64,000 nt of DNA from Dermatemys mawii (GCA_007922305.1 ML677341.1:71261925-71325924); one strand, 5' to 3'. Positions 36,188 to 49,537 are shown, numbered from the stretch's first letter. The notes: generated by a model from the sequence alone, not told the origin. Made by a program: numbers and translations.

Positions 36188-39100
36188 TGTTTGCAAAGTA
36201 GGAGTTCTAACAAATAGGAAACGTATTTCTGAATCACAGTTGCCATTAGTTATTAACACTGTTTTTCACCCTTCACATCTTTTGGTCACCCCTTGGAGAA
36301 TCCTGGGTTGCATTGCTAGCTTTGGAAGGGGAATATTCTTCAGTGGTTAAAGACCAGGCAAGGCTAACAGGAACCCTAGCCTGGGCCATGAACTTAATAC
36401 ACATACTCTACTATGGCAGAAAAGGTAAACACTGCTTTTGTGAGAGTTAAGCTCTGGTTTCCATTCCCACCTCTCCCTCGCTGGACCTTCTTCAGCCTGA
36501 AAGGTGGGAATGATATTTGTCTGTCTTTCAGGATCAGGTATGAGAAAAATAAGGCTTCTAGGGTTCACAGAAGTACAAATCTTGTAAGGTCCTTTGAGCA
36601 ATGTGTGCTGCTGTGTTGGGAGATTATCATGTAGCTTGAGCATGGAAGGACTCAGTCTGCAAGAAGATGATTTTTTCATAAAGTTAGAATTTTATAATAA
36701 GCTGAATATATTCAGAGCAGAGCTCCCATTGGCTTGGTTTATAGCTATGAATGCTGAGAGCTTCTGCAAGTCAAGCCCTAGGTAAGTGCCTAGTAAGGCA
36801 CTAATTCAAAGGAAAAGCACAGTATCAGTGGCCACCTTTGGAAAATGTTCCATTGAGTAACTTGCCCAGACACACTTAGGCTATCTAGTAGAGACAGGAA
36901 AAGACACTAAATCCTCAGGAGTGCATTGAAAAACCTTAACCCTGAGATCCTCCATCCTTTCTCTTCCTGCAAACCACTTCGTATTTCATTATGTACATTT
37001 CAATTTCTGAAAGAAAATGACACTGAGGTCCTACACAGAGCAGTCTCTTGCACTCCACGACCCTGACTTATTAGTTGAATTTTGTCCACTTTTTTTCACT
37101 AAGACAGAGATCATGTGACAAAAAATAGTATACAATAATTACATTAAAAGATCAGAGATTTTGTTGGTATGAGGAAAATAAAGGTTCCCAGAATATGAGC
37201 AGCATTAAGTCGAGGTGAATTCAAAACAGCTGACTCTCATTTCAGTGCACTTTCTCTTAGGCTATGCTACAGTATTTTAGGATAGGAGTGCTTCTGTGTT
37301 TTGGGAAATTTCACCTAACTCAGTAGCATAGCAGAAGAGGCAGGTCTTCAAACCAAAATCTGGTACAGTTGAAGCTCTGGGTTAGATTTCACAAGACTAA
37401 GGAAAAGAAACATAATGAATTGTATAAAGAAGGCAGATCAGGAGCTTCTTTGCCTCGTCTCATGAAAAAGGTATAATTGGATTTCTGATGAAATTGAGAG
37501 GTTAAAAATTCAAAATGGATCAAAGGATATAGATATATAGTTCAACATGTGGTCAGACTATGGAAAGTATTCAAATGGGATGTAAATGTAATCAGGAGTT
37601 AAGGAAGAGTTAGTGATTGAACATTTATACCAATAATAAAGAATTTCCAGAGGTATAATATTTAATCAGGGGTGATGAAAAAAAGGATATAAAAACTTTG
37701 TTCTTCAGGTCTTAAATTGATCTCTAATTGCTAGATATTAGAAGGAGATTTTCCTGTGGGGCTGAGCATTGTGAGGACCCTTGAATAGCTACTTCCACAA
37801 ATGGGTTTGTATTATTTATATTTAGTCATTTTGAATACAGTTTTAATATGCCCTTATTTTATTTGTATTATTTGCCTTTAAAAAAAAAAGGATATCAACT
37901 TTGTAATGATAGAAAGATGAGCTGCCCCTTTAAAAGTAGGATGGGGGTATTTTGAGAATTCGGCCAAGACATTTACCTCATTGTGAGCTCTCTGTAAAAT
38001 GTATGTAAATATGAATAAGTTGCCACAATAACCTCAAATAGCAAATGTTGATGGCATAAGGTCTGAAAAGGAGGCAGAATGGTTAAATTTGTTTATATTA
38101 AAAGGCCTACTGGTATATTTGAAGATCGGTTTTCAGATCTTAATTGGCAAGCAAGAGAATGTGGTTCCATAAATTAATGAACTGAAATTGGTGTGTCAGA
38201 TATTAGGCCTAATTGGTGGGCAAAATAATGAGAGGATTGGCTATTCTACTCATCAGTCCCTTTTCGGGGACCCGGAAGAAAAATACTTGGGTTTGTGCGG
38301 AATAGACAGAAGTTTCTGAAGCAAGTTTCAGCATCATGGCTGTCATCTTTACCATCACCTGTGACCCTTGCCGTTCATCATCCTGACCCTGAGACTGTGA
38401 TGTCTTCACCATATCTGGCCAGAGAGATAATCCAGATAGCATTACCACATCTACCAGCTCCATCTGAATTGCATAAAGCACCTTGAATGAAATGGGATTG
38501 AATTTGAACAACAAGATCTCCAGCCCATGTCAACAAACCTCTTCTCCCCAAAAGAACATTTATTATCATCTTTGATACTACCACAGGGATTTTCCTTCTA
38601 AAACTCTCTCCAGCTAATGGAAAAGGGAACAAAGGATATTGTTAAAATTAAAACCTTGTTTAATACTTTACATTTCAATATTTGAACTGTTTTTTTTTCC
38701 TTTTCTATCTCTTTAATAAAAATAAAAATAAATAAAAAAAGCTAAAAGGGTGTATAATAATGGACTTGTCAACCTCCAGACCTTGTTTAATGCTGGCAGA
38801 GTGCATTAATTGCACATGACAACATTCATAGTGTTTACACCAGTGTAATCTCACTGAAGTCAATATAATTGCCACAAAGAAAAAATTCAGCCATTGATCA
38901 AGGTTGGGGGGAAATACATTGTATTGCCTACAATAAAATGTGTTTACAATTTTTATCTTGAGATGCTCAAGCTCCTCCATGTGTTAAGGCACGTAATTAA
39001 CATTAAGTAAACTGGCCTCAAAAGTGTCAGGGATATCCTTTTTGTTGTCCCCATGAAAATCTCTCCCAGTGTGGCCAAGTTGTTAACCTCTAAAAACTCT

Positions 39101-39960
39101 CAGTCCATACATGTTTAGTAGAGCATTTTTCATTTGGCACCTAAATTGTCTGAAGATTGGCTTCCCTTACTATTGTCTCCCCTCAGACAGTTGAGCAGAA
39201 CGTCCTCTGCAAAAACTGGCATCTACCAAGGATCATTGTGGTTTCAGGTACTGGAAATTAAAGCAGTGAGACTGTCTTTTCTGTAGTTTGCATGCCCCCA
39301 TTTTGTCATGAAGGCAGGATGGAAGCATATATTCTAACTGGAATACAGAGGGGTGAGGAGCTTGGTGAGGGGACAGGAGATGGTGGAGGACTAAAATATG
39401 GACAACTTAGAAGGGTATGCATAGAAGGGGTCACACTAAAGATGGAAAGGGGAAAAGAAGGGTTTGTAACTGTAGAAAACACTTCCCTTTAGAGTCTGGA
39501 CTAAATCCTAGGATTTCTGAATCTCAACATTCTTGTGTTGTAAGAAAATATCTGTAAAACCCTCTGGAACAAATTTGTTTCCTTCTTCCCCAATGGCAGG
39601 TCCACATACAGGGTAGCAATCTCAACCCGTTATCAGTTGGACCAACTGGCAGAGTTTACACAAGATCTAAATGTCCCTCCCAACCCTTAGGGAATTCCTA
39701 AGGTATCCAGGGGAAACATGAGTAAGGATGTGTTTCTAGAGACTTGGATAAAAGAACGAAAGCACATTAGGAGAAAGAAACAAAGATAGAAAGCAGAGGT
39801 GATGATGACGGACTATGAACAGTATGGGTATTAATCAAGGAAAAGGGGAGAACTAAAAAAAATGCCTCCTCCCCCTACCGCCCCCTTAGTACTGGTATGA
39901 TTTCAGAGAATAAAGTGTTCCAAGTAACTGCCCCACGAATCTGATTTGAAGATAAACAAA
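36188..39960. other. Unique flank, no gene recognised
   Basis: 3.8 kb beyond the right arm with only short frames lacking domains (for example 36,347-36,679 on the minus strand and 38,209-38,514 on the minus strand). AT-rich with A-runs. No histone remnant seen. Confidence 0.5.
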
Positions 39961-40100
39961 ACTGGTGACAAAGATTCCTGTGGCACCTTAAAGACTAACT
40001 ACAGTTAGTTAGTTAAATTTAGTTAGTCTTTAAGGTGCCACAGGACTCTTTGTCACTTCTGCAATTCCAGACTAACACGGCTACCCCTCTGATTCTTGAA
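39960..40100 (+). repeat. AGACTAAC family fragment with a fold-back (copy 3)
   Basis: 39,965-40,000 and 40,021-40,056 are inverted repeats matching at 35 of 36 positions with a 20-nt loop. The right half continues through CTGCAATTCCAGACTAACAC and GGCTACCCCTCTGATTCTTG, the normal end of this repeat family. A partial second copy in reverse has been added at its edge. Confidence 0.9.
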
Positions 40101-40179
40101 AACTCCTCGTGTGAGGTATTTTGTATTTGGTAAATTGACAGGACTCCACACACAACTCGCCATCTTACATGGGAAGCTA

Positions 40180-40290
40180 TGGATTTCACTTTGATTCTCC
40201 CTTCTCCCAATAAGAGAAGCGGGGACGAGATACCACGGGCCAATCCTTACAGAGCGCGGGCTTTTCAAACCCACCAACGGGATTGATCTT
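40180..40290 (+). other. Possible H3-promoter relic
   Basis: GGGCCAATCCTTACAGAG is followed by GCGCGGGCTTTTCAAAC at 40,254-40,270. This matches the functional H3 upstream motif and, together with the CCAATCCTT, the 63,722-63,755 site. No H3 coding sequence follows. Inference from short similarity. Confidence 0.45.
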
Positions 40291-40800
40291 GAGTCACCAC
40301 TGCCAGTTATGCAGAAAAAGTGTGTGCATGTGTGTGCGTGTAGCAGGAAGTTTGCCCTTACAGTCCCCTCTCTCCTCTCCTCCTTGACAATAAATCCTGG
40401 CCGTGCCTAACATGATCTGCGAGTAATGGCCACTTTCGTCCCCTCCCGCTCCCTTTACACAATAAGCATGGTTGTTAAAGCTCATTCCCTCCGTTTTTTT
40501 GGAGGGGGGGGGAGAAGAGTAGGAGTCTGGGTGGTTCTTGGTAGGTAGGGGAGACCAGTTTGGCTAATAGTGATCGAGAATTTGGGCCGATCGTCTAGAT
40601 CGATTTTAATACCTCCATACACACACTAAAAATGAACCAGCGTCTCACATTTTTTTAAAAAAATACGCCGTGTTGTTTCTTGCCACGGGCAATTAAGGAA
40701 AATGTACAAAACCGATTACTTTAGTTTTTGAAAGTTGTGCTCCTCATGAAAGGCAGCACGAGGTTATTGAAGTGAACCTGGGGTTTCAGCTCCTTCGGGA
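40291..40800. other. H1 3' flank, no gene
   Basis: Contains GTGTGTGCATGTGTGTGCG near 40,320 and a G run near 40,501-40,512; otherwise unremarkable. Confidence 0.45.
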
Positions 40801-40811
40801 AAGGGGTGAGT

Positions 40812-40827
40812 GGCTCTTAAAAGAGCC
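40812..40827 (-). terminator. Histone 3' stem-loop of H1 copy B
   Basis: GGCTCTTAAAAGAGCC, 39 nt beyond the H1 stop. Confidence 0.95.
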
Positions 40828-40866
40828 GTTGGGTTTCTTTGCCTGCCACATTTCTTTTTAACCCTT

Positions 40867-41520
40867 TCACTTCTTCTTAGGCGCTGCCTTCTTAGCCTTG
40901 GTTGCTTTAGGCTTCGTCGGCTTAGGCTTGGCCGCCTTGGGTTTCACCGCCTTAGCCTTAGCCGGGCTCTTGGCTGCCTTTTTGGGCTTAGCAGCTTTTA
41001 TCTTTTTGGGGCTCTTGGCTGCTTTTTTGGCAGCGGAAGTAACTGGCTTCTTGACTTTCTTCGGGCTCTTTTTCACGGCCGCAGCCTTTTTGGGTTTCTT
41101 GGCGGCGCTGGCGGATTTCTTGGCAGCTGGTTTCTTAGGCTTAGCCGCTGGCTTCTTCTTGGGAGCCTTCTCCTTGGTCTCACCCGGCTTCTTGTTGAGT
41201 TTAAAAGAGCCCGAGGCGCCGGTACCTTTGGTCTGCACCAAAGTGCCCTTGTTCACCAGACTCTTGAGCCCCAGCTTGATGCGGCTGTTGCTTTTCTCCA
41301 CATCGTATCCTCCGGCGGCCAGAGCCTTTTTAAGAGCGGCCAACGAGACCCCTTTGCGCTCCTTAGAGGCGGACACCGCCTTGGTGATCAGCTCGGTCAC
41401 GCTGGGACCTGGAGACTTGCGAGCTTTTGAACCTCCTGCCGCCTTCTTCGTTTTTTTAGTGGAGGTTTTTGCTCCAGGAGCGGAGACGGCAGGAGCTGCA
41501 GCAGGCGCAGTTTCAGACAT
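40867..41520 (-). CDS. H1: Linker histone H1 (copy B)
   Basis: Single exon, 217 residues. N-terminus [20 protein letters not shown]. The winged-helix domain runs about residues 39-112 ([20 protein letters not shown] to [13 protein letters not shown]), followed by a Lys/Ala/Pro tail with several KSPKK/KSPAK motifs and the end KKAAPKKK. The ATG at 41,518-41,520 gives the family N-terminus. Compared with copy A the globular domain has conservative changes (for example [13 protein letters not shown] versus [13 protein letters not shown]) and the tail has more substitutions and indels, so the two are distinct H1 subtypes. Long plus-strand frames over it are shadows of the tail. Confidence 0.97.
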   Translation of the reverse strand: MSETAPAAAPAVSAPGAKTSTKKTKKAAGGSKARKSPGPSVTELITKAVSASKERKGVSLAALKKALAAGGYDVEKSNSRIKLGLKSLVNKGTLVQTKGTGASGSFKLNKKPGETKEKAPKKKPAAKPKKPAAKKSASAAKKPKKAAAVKKSPKKVKKPVTSAAKKAAKSPKKIKAAKPKKAAKSPAKAKAVKPKAAKPKPTKPKATKAKKAAPKKK

Positions 41521-41690
41521 ATCGACAAGCGTTTTCTAAAAATCAAAACAGAAAGAAAAAAAAACACTACAGCTAAAGAAAGGCAGACGGCTGGTATTTA
41601 TAGAGAGGAGCTGCTCTGTGATTGGAGCATTAAAGAGCCCGCCCAGTTGAAAGCAAAAAGGTCTCTTCTCCCCTCTCTGTGTTTCTTTGG
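41521..41690 (-). promoter_or_regulatory. H1 copy B promoter
   Basis: On the minus strand: TATAAATA near 41,595-41,602, CCAAT at 41,621-41,625, a GGGCGGGCTC block, and the AAACACA box at 41,678-41,684. The spacing matches copy A closely. Confidence 0.9.
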
Positions 41691-43080
41691 AATTAAAAAG
41701 GGGTATTTTTTGCAAAATATCAATCGCCAGATCACCGTATTTCTTAGCTGGGTGAAGAGGAGACAGGGCATTTTCATTCAGTACAGTTTCCCGAAGGAGA
41801 GACTAAAAATCAGCTATAAAAATGCCAATAAACTCTGAGACCTGGTGCTGGAGAGACCTCTGACCAGGGAAACTTTTGTTTTTAGTTTTAAATTAAAACC
41901 ATATTACTGTCAATAAAATCACTTGTACAGTTATATCTCATTCTTTAGAAGGTTCTCTCCAAATCAAGGTATAAAGCCAGTTATTTGAAGTAATGTTGTG
42001 AGTATAAAATGATTTCAAAAAGAAAAAATTAACACAAGCTCATCCTGGTGCTTTGAATAAGGATTAAGAATTTGCTCTCTTAATCAAATCTTCTACCTCC
42101 TAAAACACTTAATTCTGTAGAAAAAATCCATTATAGAAAATAACAGAGAGCTGATCTGAGGTTCAGGACTCCAGGAGGGATTTCTATGTCCCAGGAATTG
42201 CATATAAAAGTAGTTGTGACATTGTACCTTTCTAGGTATTTCAATAAAAGATAAACAAAATGTCATTATTATTTTGTAAATTTCAAATTCATTTTACTGT
42301 ACTGCTTTTTAACTTAATTTATTCCAAGAAAGTCACCTGTTTATTAAAAGCAGTTGTTATTTTTTTTTTAAATGATAGTGTTCTGAACTTAAATTTAAAA
42401 TGGAAAAACTATTAAGGTGTTTGATTATAGTCTATTAAAACTCATAGAAAGTCAGAAGCAATATTTCATTAAAAATCTAAACCAAATCTGATCAAAATCT
42501 GATCAGTGTTTTTTTTTTCTTTAGCATTAATATATTATGTAAAATGGCTTCTGTAGTGAAGAAAATCAATGTTTACAGTGTGATTTAGTCATCTCTATAT
42601 TGCATCAGGAACTGAATGAGATTTTAATCTGTTTTGCAACATTACTATAAGATGATCCACTCTTTTGCTCTTTTAAAAGTGATGAGGGCTTTCAAACAGT
42701 TTTAAAACCAATCCAAAAATTTGTTTTAAAGACAATGTCAAATTCTGGGTGGAGTGGGGCGGTGGGTGAGGAGGCTTACTTTTGATTATATTGGGTGAAA
42801 ACTAGGACACAATCAGCTTTTAAAAAAAATAGTGGAGAAACCCAGTTTTAGATTGAATGTAATATAGTACAATAATAACAATATTTAAAAATAATTAATA
42901 AAAATGCAAAACATAATATCTGACCAGTCTGCAACAGGTAATGAGCATTTTTTTTTTACTATTCTGAAACTTCACTGGTTATTTAGGAGATATAAGAGGT
43001 CTTTCTTCTCCCCCACCCCGCCCCCTTTCAACAGACACACAGGTTATGCTGTGGATAGGGCTCTGAAGTATTCATTATCA

Positions 43081-44794
43081 GTAATAGTAGGTGCATGTCA
43101 CTGAATTCCAGGTTAAAGGCAGAGAAGTTGTTGTGACATTTCAGAGATCACCAAGACCAGTAAGGGGTAACTTGTAACTTTGAATGGCTGTCTCTGTGCT
43201 GCTATGGGTGCAGTCTTGACACCAGTAGCTAGCCTATAAGCATAAAGGTCTCAGCCTGGCTTCCACCAGCCTAGTTACTTCTTGCAGGGTGATCTCAACA
43301 GCCCTTCCCACCCTGTCTCCTCAAATCCATCCACACCAAGTACTTTGACATTCAGACTTTTTCCCTCTGGTTCGTCACCCCAGAAGAAGTGAAATCTGCA
43401 ACCAGTATGCTGAAGGTAATTTTGTTAATTGAGAAACCTAAATATTAATGCATTTACCTGTGTAGGGGGTGGGGTTTTTGTGGGGTTTTTGGGGGTTTTT
43501 TGGTGCTCATATTTCAATGACTAGCAGTCTCCAGTGACTTGAATTAAACGTGTTTAAAATGAATTGATGAGACCCAAGTCTTTGGTCTTCAATAAAGTTA
43601 TGGCTTCCAAAGTTCATTTGTTTCAGTTTAGTTTTGCATGCTTTCACACCTAGATCTGTCTGCCACTGATGTCGGCACACCATTATATTGACACAATAAC
43701 ACTGTCTTCCTGTACAATATAGTTCCACAAACTGATGAATTACCATTAACAAGTTGGTAGTGTAGGCACTGTATTACCTTTATTGATTCTAACAGTCCTC
43801 CAGCAGCTGTCCCACAATGACTCTGACCCCACCACAATACAGTGTCCGCTCTCTGTTTTTGAAATGCCTTTTGTGTGCTGGCCGACTTTGGCAAGCACAA
43901 CCTATGAGCCCATCTTTGTGAGAATCCAGTCATGTACAGCTCAGTACAGTACCTAGAGCAGTGTAGAAGTCATGAGTCTCCTCTGATTGTGGGGAGAAGA
44001 GGCTGTGCAAGCACAGCTAAGGAGCAGACAAAGGAATATAGATGTCTATGTGCAGATTCTCTATGGGATGGTGAACTTGGGGCATAACAATGATGCTGGG
44101 TGAAAGCCAAGGAACTTTGGTAGACGTATCATCAAGCAAGGGAGGGCAACAAGAAATCTGAGGCCACCCTGTTGACCTGCACTTATACAGTGAATTGCAC
44201 GAGGTATTTGGTAGGGATCCAGGTAGCACCCTAAATCTGACTGTACAATTTGTGAGATCTGGGCACATTAACCTCTGCAGTGCAAAGCCAGGTTGATTGG
44301 GGAGAAGCAGATGGGACACAAACCATATAGTGAGCTGGGAGCTCTTCAAAACTCTACTGGGGATGAGCCAATCCCTCCAGGTGAACACAGCTTGGCCCAA
44401 TGAAGAAGGGGAAAGAAGCTCAAGTAAGTGTATAGCTTCATTATTCCTTATAAACATGTTTGTTTCCCTTCTCAGTGCCCACAACTTCTTCTCCTTTCCC
44501 CCACCCTTCTTCCCTGTTTAAAAATGGTGCCCATTCTGTCCTCATGTTTACAGAACAAAGGCAGCAACTTTTGATTCTTCACTTTACTTGCAAAACTAGC
44601 ACTGGGGATACAATTAAAGCGAATGCTTTAAAATGCAGATATGATTTCTGCTTCATTCAACTGCTACATGTTAGGAAATGAATTCAAAAAGATTAATGTA
44701 GCAGTCCAAATTACATAACCACAACACATCACAGACTTGGATGTGAACAAGGGTAAAATAATGAGATAGAGGTGGCATTTGCTTACCTTTCTGT
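43081..44794. other. No gene recognised; probable repeat
   Basis: 43,650-44,480 has the texture of an old transposon (frames on the minus strand with stops), but I cannot name it. No coding evidence. Confidence 0.35.
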
Positions 44795-44867
44795 GGGTAT
44801 TTCTACACTACGATATTAGGCTGAACTTATAAAAGTCAATTTTTCTGAACATATTGTATACATTTGA

Positions 44868-46436
44868 TTGTGTGTCTCCACTAAACGCGCTAAGTCAGCG
44901 GAGTTTGTTCATAGTATCGAGACTAGCATCGACTCTTGGAGCAGGGCACTGTGGGTACCTATCCCACAGTTCCCACAGTCTCCACCGCCCGTTGGAATTC
45001 TGGGTTTAGCTTCCAGTGAACGACAGAGCAAAAACATTCTTGCAGGTTTTCGTGGACACATCTCGTCAATCTTCACTCCATCTATGAAAGCAATGGCAGA
45101 TAATCATTTTGTGCCCTTTTCCCTGGACTGCCCGCATAAACGCCATAGCACTGCAAGAATGGAGCGCGCTCAGATCACCGTGGCAGTTATAAGCATTGTA
45201 AATACCTCACGCATTATCATGCAGTTTATGCAGAACCAGAATCTGCAAAAGAAGGCGAGGAGGCAATGGCAGCACAGTGATGAGAGTGACAAGGACATGA
45301 ACACAGACTTCTCTCAAAGCACGGGCCCCAGCAATTTGGACATCCTGGTGGCAATGGGGCTGCCTCATGCCATGGAATATCGATTCTGGGCCCAAGAAAC
45401 AAGCACAGACTGGTGAGACTACATAGTGTTGCAGGTCTGGGATGATTCCCAGTGGCTCCAAAACTTTCGCATGTGTGGGGTCACTTTCCTGGAACTTTGT
45501 GACTTGCTTTCCCCTGCCCTGAAGCACAAGAATACCAAGATGACAGCAGTCCTCACCGTTCAGAAGAGAGTGGCTCCTTCTGGAAGCTTGCAATGCCAGA
45601 CAGCTACAAGTCAATTTGATCATCAATCTGGAATGGGTAAATCTACTGTGGGGGCTGCTGTGATGCAAGAGGCCAACACAATACCCGAGATGCTGCTATC
45701 AAAGGTAGTGATTGGGAAATGTGCAGGTCATAGTAGATGGCTTTACTGAAATGGGATTCCCTAACTGTGGTGGGGCAACAGACGAAACCCATATCCCTAT
45801 CTTGGGACTGGACCACCTTGGCAGCCAGTACATAAACCACAAGGGTTACTTTTAAATGGTGCTGGAAGCACTGGTAGATCACAAAGGACATTTCACCGAC
45901 ATCAACGTGGGATGGCCGGGAAAGGTACATGACACTAACATCTTCAGGAACTTTGGTCTGTTTGAACAGGTGCAGGAAGAGACTTACTTCCCAGACCAGA
46001 AAATCACTGTTGGGGATGTTGAAATGCTGATAGCTATTCCTGGGGACTCAGCCTACCCCTTAATGCCATGGCTCATGAACCCACACACAGGCGCCCTGGA
46101 CATTAGTAAGGAGCAGTTCAACTATAGGCTGAGCAAGTGCAGAATGGTGATAGAGAGTGCATTTGGACATTTGAAGGCCCGGTGACACAGTTTACTGACT
46201 CGTATAGACCTCAGCAAAAAAAAAATCCCATTGTTATTGCTGCTTGCTGTGAGCTCCACAATATCTGTCAGAGTAAGGAGGGAACATTTATTGCAGGGTG
46301 GGAGGTTGAAACAAATCACCTGTCCACTGCTTTCGCGCACTCAGACCCTAAGGCAATTAGAAGAGCACAGCAAGATGTGCTGCACATCAGAGAAGCCTTG
46401 AAAACCAGTTTCATAACTGGTCAGGCTACAGTGTGA
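44868..46436 (+). pseudogene. Harbinger transposase (HARBI1-like), disabled
   Basis: In the intact family this DDE nuclease excises and inserts the transposon. The catalytic blocks survive: first Asp in ATDETHIPI (codon at 45,781-45,783), second Asp in GWPGKVHDTNIF (codon at 45,931-45,933), and Glu in MVIESAFGHLKAR (codon at 46,153-46,155). The gene is broken by a stop at about 45,414, a frame change between 45,749 and 45,781, a TAA in the GYF-block near 45,853 and a TGA after LKAR at 46,183. The N-terminal part (45,150-45,400) has the usual helix region. No intact product is possible. Confidence 0.88.
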
Positions 46437-48399
46437 CAGTTCTGTTTGTTTCTCTTTGATGAAAATCCACCCCCTTGATCCACTCTACTTGACTGTAAGC
46501 CAACCGCCCTGCCCCCTTCGATCACTGCTTGCAGAGGCAATAAAGTCATTGCTGTTTCAAAATCATGCTTTCTTTATTAATTCACACTAATAGGGGGATA
46601 ACTGCCCAGGTAGCCGGGGAGTAGGGAGGAGGAGAGAAGCACTGAGTGGGGAGGAGGGAGGACAAGGCCACACTGCACTTCAAAACTTATTAAATGCCAG
46701 CCTTCTTTTGCTTGGGCAGTCCTCAGAGGTGAAGTGGATGGGTGCCTGGATCCTTCCCCCTATCTCCTTCATTCTTGAGAGTCTGTGGGAGGAGGATATG
46801 GAACTTGGGGAGGAGGGCGGGCAGTTACACAGGAGCTGCATCTGCGGTCTGTGCTTCTGCTATCTTTCCTGCACCTCCACCAGATGCCAGTGCATGTCAG
46901 TTGATCCCCCAGTAGACGCAGTATTGCATCCTTCCTCCTCTCGTCATGCTTCCGCCACCTTTCTTCTCGATCGTCCCGCCTGTCCTCACGTTCATTTACC
47001 GTTTTCCTGGACTGTAACATTGTTTGTCTCCATGCATTCTTCTGAGATCTTTCAGTGCAGGAGGACTTCATGAGCTCAGAGAACATTTCATCGTGAGTGC
47101 ATTTTTTTCACCTTCTTATCTGCACTAGCCTTTGGGACAGAGATGATAGTAGGAGGGTTGAAACATTTGAAACTGCAGGAGGAAAAAAGGGAGAGTAGTA
47201 TTTAAAAAGATACATTTCAGAGAACAATGAGTATACTCTTTCATGGTGAATCAAACTATTCACATTGCACAGCACATATGCTTTCGGTACATGGTCGCAT
47301 TTTGCAACTTATATTGAGTGCCTGTGGGTTTGGTGTGAGAGATCGCACACACAGGGCCAGGCAACAGAATTCAGCTTTCAGGCAGTCATGGTAAGACATA
47401 ATCTTTCAGCTTCTTTAACCTTTATAACATGTGGGAATGGTTTCAAAAAGCAGTGCCCTCCTTTCCCATACCAAACAAAGCGAAGTTTTGTTGAATTGGC
47501 CTTTTAAAAGGAGGTACTGCAATTTTCAGGTTAACATGCAGCAGAAACCCAACTAACCTTCCTCCATGCAATTCTCTGGGATGATCGCTTCACCCCTCCC
47601 CTCACTGCATGGCTCGTATTAGGGAAGATCCCTGCTAGCCAAACGTGAACAGCTCAGTGTGAATGCCTCGCTCCCCACCACATGGATAACTGCGGGGAGG
47701 CTTTATCTTCTGCCACAGGCAAAAAGCCAAGCAGGAATGGCCACCTCTGAATGTCCCCTTAATAAAATTCCCCTATTACAACCAGGTGACCATGAATGAT
47801 ATCACTCTCCGGAGGATTACACAGAGAGATAAAGAATGGATTGCTTGAATGCCAGCAAACACCGGGACCATACGCTGCCAGGCTTTGTCATGCAATGATA
47901 CCAGACTACTTGCTATTGGCCTGGCGTGATAAAGTGTCCTACCACGGAGGACGGAATAAGGCTGCTCTCCCCAGAAACCTTCTCCAAAGGCTTTTACCTC
48001 CAGGACAGTTTCATGGACATGTCCCTGGAGGATTTCCGCTCCATCCCCAGACACATTAACAGACTTTTCCAGTAGCTGTACTGGCCACAAATGCATCCCA
48101 AGTCCTCAGGGCAAATCAATCATTAAACACGCTTTCTTTTAAACCAAGTATTATATTTACAAAGGTGCACTCACCAGAGGTGCCTTCTCCAGCTTCACAG
48201 TCTGGGATCCCACCCTGGAGGGATTGGGAAGGGATTGGCTCCAGGGTGATAAAAAGATCCTGGCTGTTGGGGATAACAGTGTGTCCGCTTTCCTGCTGTG
48301 GGCTATACTCAGCCTCGTCCTACTCCTCCTTATCTTCCTCGTCCCCAAAATCCTTATCCCTGTTGCATGAGACTCCCACCTTGAAGGTATCTATGGATG

Positions 48400-48843
48400 G
48401 GGTGGGGTAGTGGTAATCCCCACACACACACACACAGTGTTGCGTGCAGCTCGTCATAGAAGCGGCATGTCTGGGGCTCTGACTTGGAGCATCCATTTGA
48501 CTCTTTAGTTTTCTAGTAGGCTTGCCTGAGCTCCTTAATTTTCATGCTGCACTGCTGCGGGTTTGTTGTAGCCTCTGTCCATCATCGCCTTGAAGACTTT
48601 GGCATATATATTGGCATGTCATCTTTTCAAACGTAGTTCTGCCAGCACTGATTCGTCTCCCCATACAGCAATCAAATCCAGCAGCTCCCATTTAGTCCAT
48701 GCTGGAGCTCTTTTGCGATTCTCGGACTGCATGGTCTCCTGTGATGTTGGGCTTTGCCTGGTCACCTGTGCTGATAAACTTGCCACGCTATCCAAAGAAG
48801 AAATAAAATTCAAAAGTTCCTGGGACTTATCCTGTCTAACTAG
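48400..48843 (-). pseudogene. Harbinger Myb/SANT-like protein, truncated
   Basis: The minus-strand frame ending at 48,619 carries RKRAPAWTKWELLDLIAVWG, the start of the trihelix (Myb/SANT-like) DNA-binding domain encoded as the second protein of Harbinger elements. It acts with the transposase in nuclear import and end binding. The frame stops after about 20 more residues; decayed later parts continue toward 48,400. Its 5' side is cut by the LTR-like insertion at 48,844. Confidence 0.75.
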
Positions 48844-49537
48844 TGTGACGGAATGGAAATGCTCTTAATGTTTCCTCTGTATAGTGTGTGGGTGCCTCAG
48901 TTTCCCCTATACATTTCTTAAGTCTCTAGGTGGTGGAAAAGGGCTGATAGTGTTGTAGAACAAAGGACCAGTGGAAAGTAAGTAGCCTACGCCCTGTCTC
49001 CTGGGCCCTTCCCCCCTCTCAAGGTGTCAGTTAGCTGAAAGGTAAAAACAAAGGAGGTCAACTGACTCCTGGCCAGGGAAGAAGACAAAGGAAAAGCAAG
49101 GAAGGGGCTGAAAAGTAAGTTTCAGTCTGGATCTGGCTGGGGGCAGGCAAAGAGCTACAGGCAGGCTGCCTGGCTCTTTGGCCGCCAAAAATGAACCCAG
49201 CGAAGGGGTCGCATTCGCTCTACCTATAAGCTCTGTCTTAAATCATCTGTCATCTAATAAACCTCTGTTTTACTGGCTGGCTAAAAGTCACATCTAACTG
49301 TGAAGTTGGGGTGCAGAACCCACAGGCTTCCCCAGGACCCCGCCTGGGTAGGCTCAATGGGGGGAGCACACAAAAGGGCAAAAGGTGATAAGTGCTCTAA
49401 GGTCAAACCCAAAAAGCTAAAAGCTGTAAGCTATAAAGCTTCTAGCCTTAAAAACAGGCTGTTCACAAAAAGAAAGCTTCCCTCCAAAGTCCTAACTGGC
49501 TTCATAGGGAGCTTGGAAAGCCGGAAACTCCGTAACA
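48844..49537 (+). mobile_element. Solo-LTR-like insertion in Harbinger
   Basis: Starts TGTGACGGAATGG and ends CTCCGTAACA (TG...CA ends). Flanked by ACTAG (48,839-48,843) and CCTAG (49,538-49,542), a 5-bp duplication with one change. An AATAAA-like CTAATAAACC signal is at about 49,255. No internal coding region, so a solo LTR is the simplest reading. Confidence 0.75.

Larger units (their letters stand above)
40810..43080. repeat. Direct duplication unit B with H1 and 5' flank (pair of 12,000-14,280)
   Basis: Same gene order and orientation as unit A, with alignable but strongly diverged non-coding sequence for more than 1.5 kb upstream of H1. An old segmental duplication, unlike the nearly identical palindrome. 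Confidence 0.85.
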
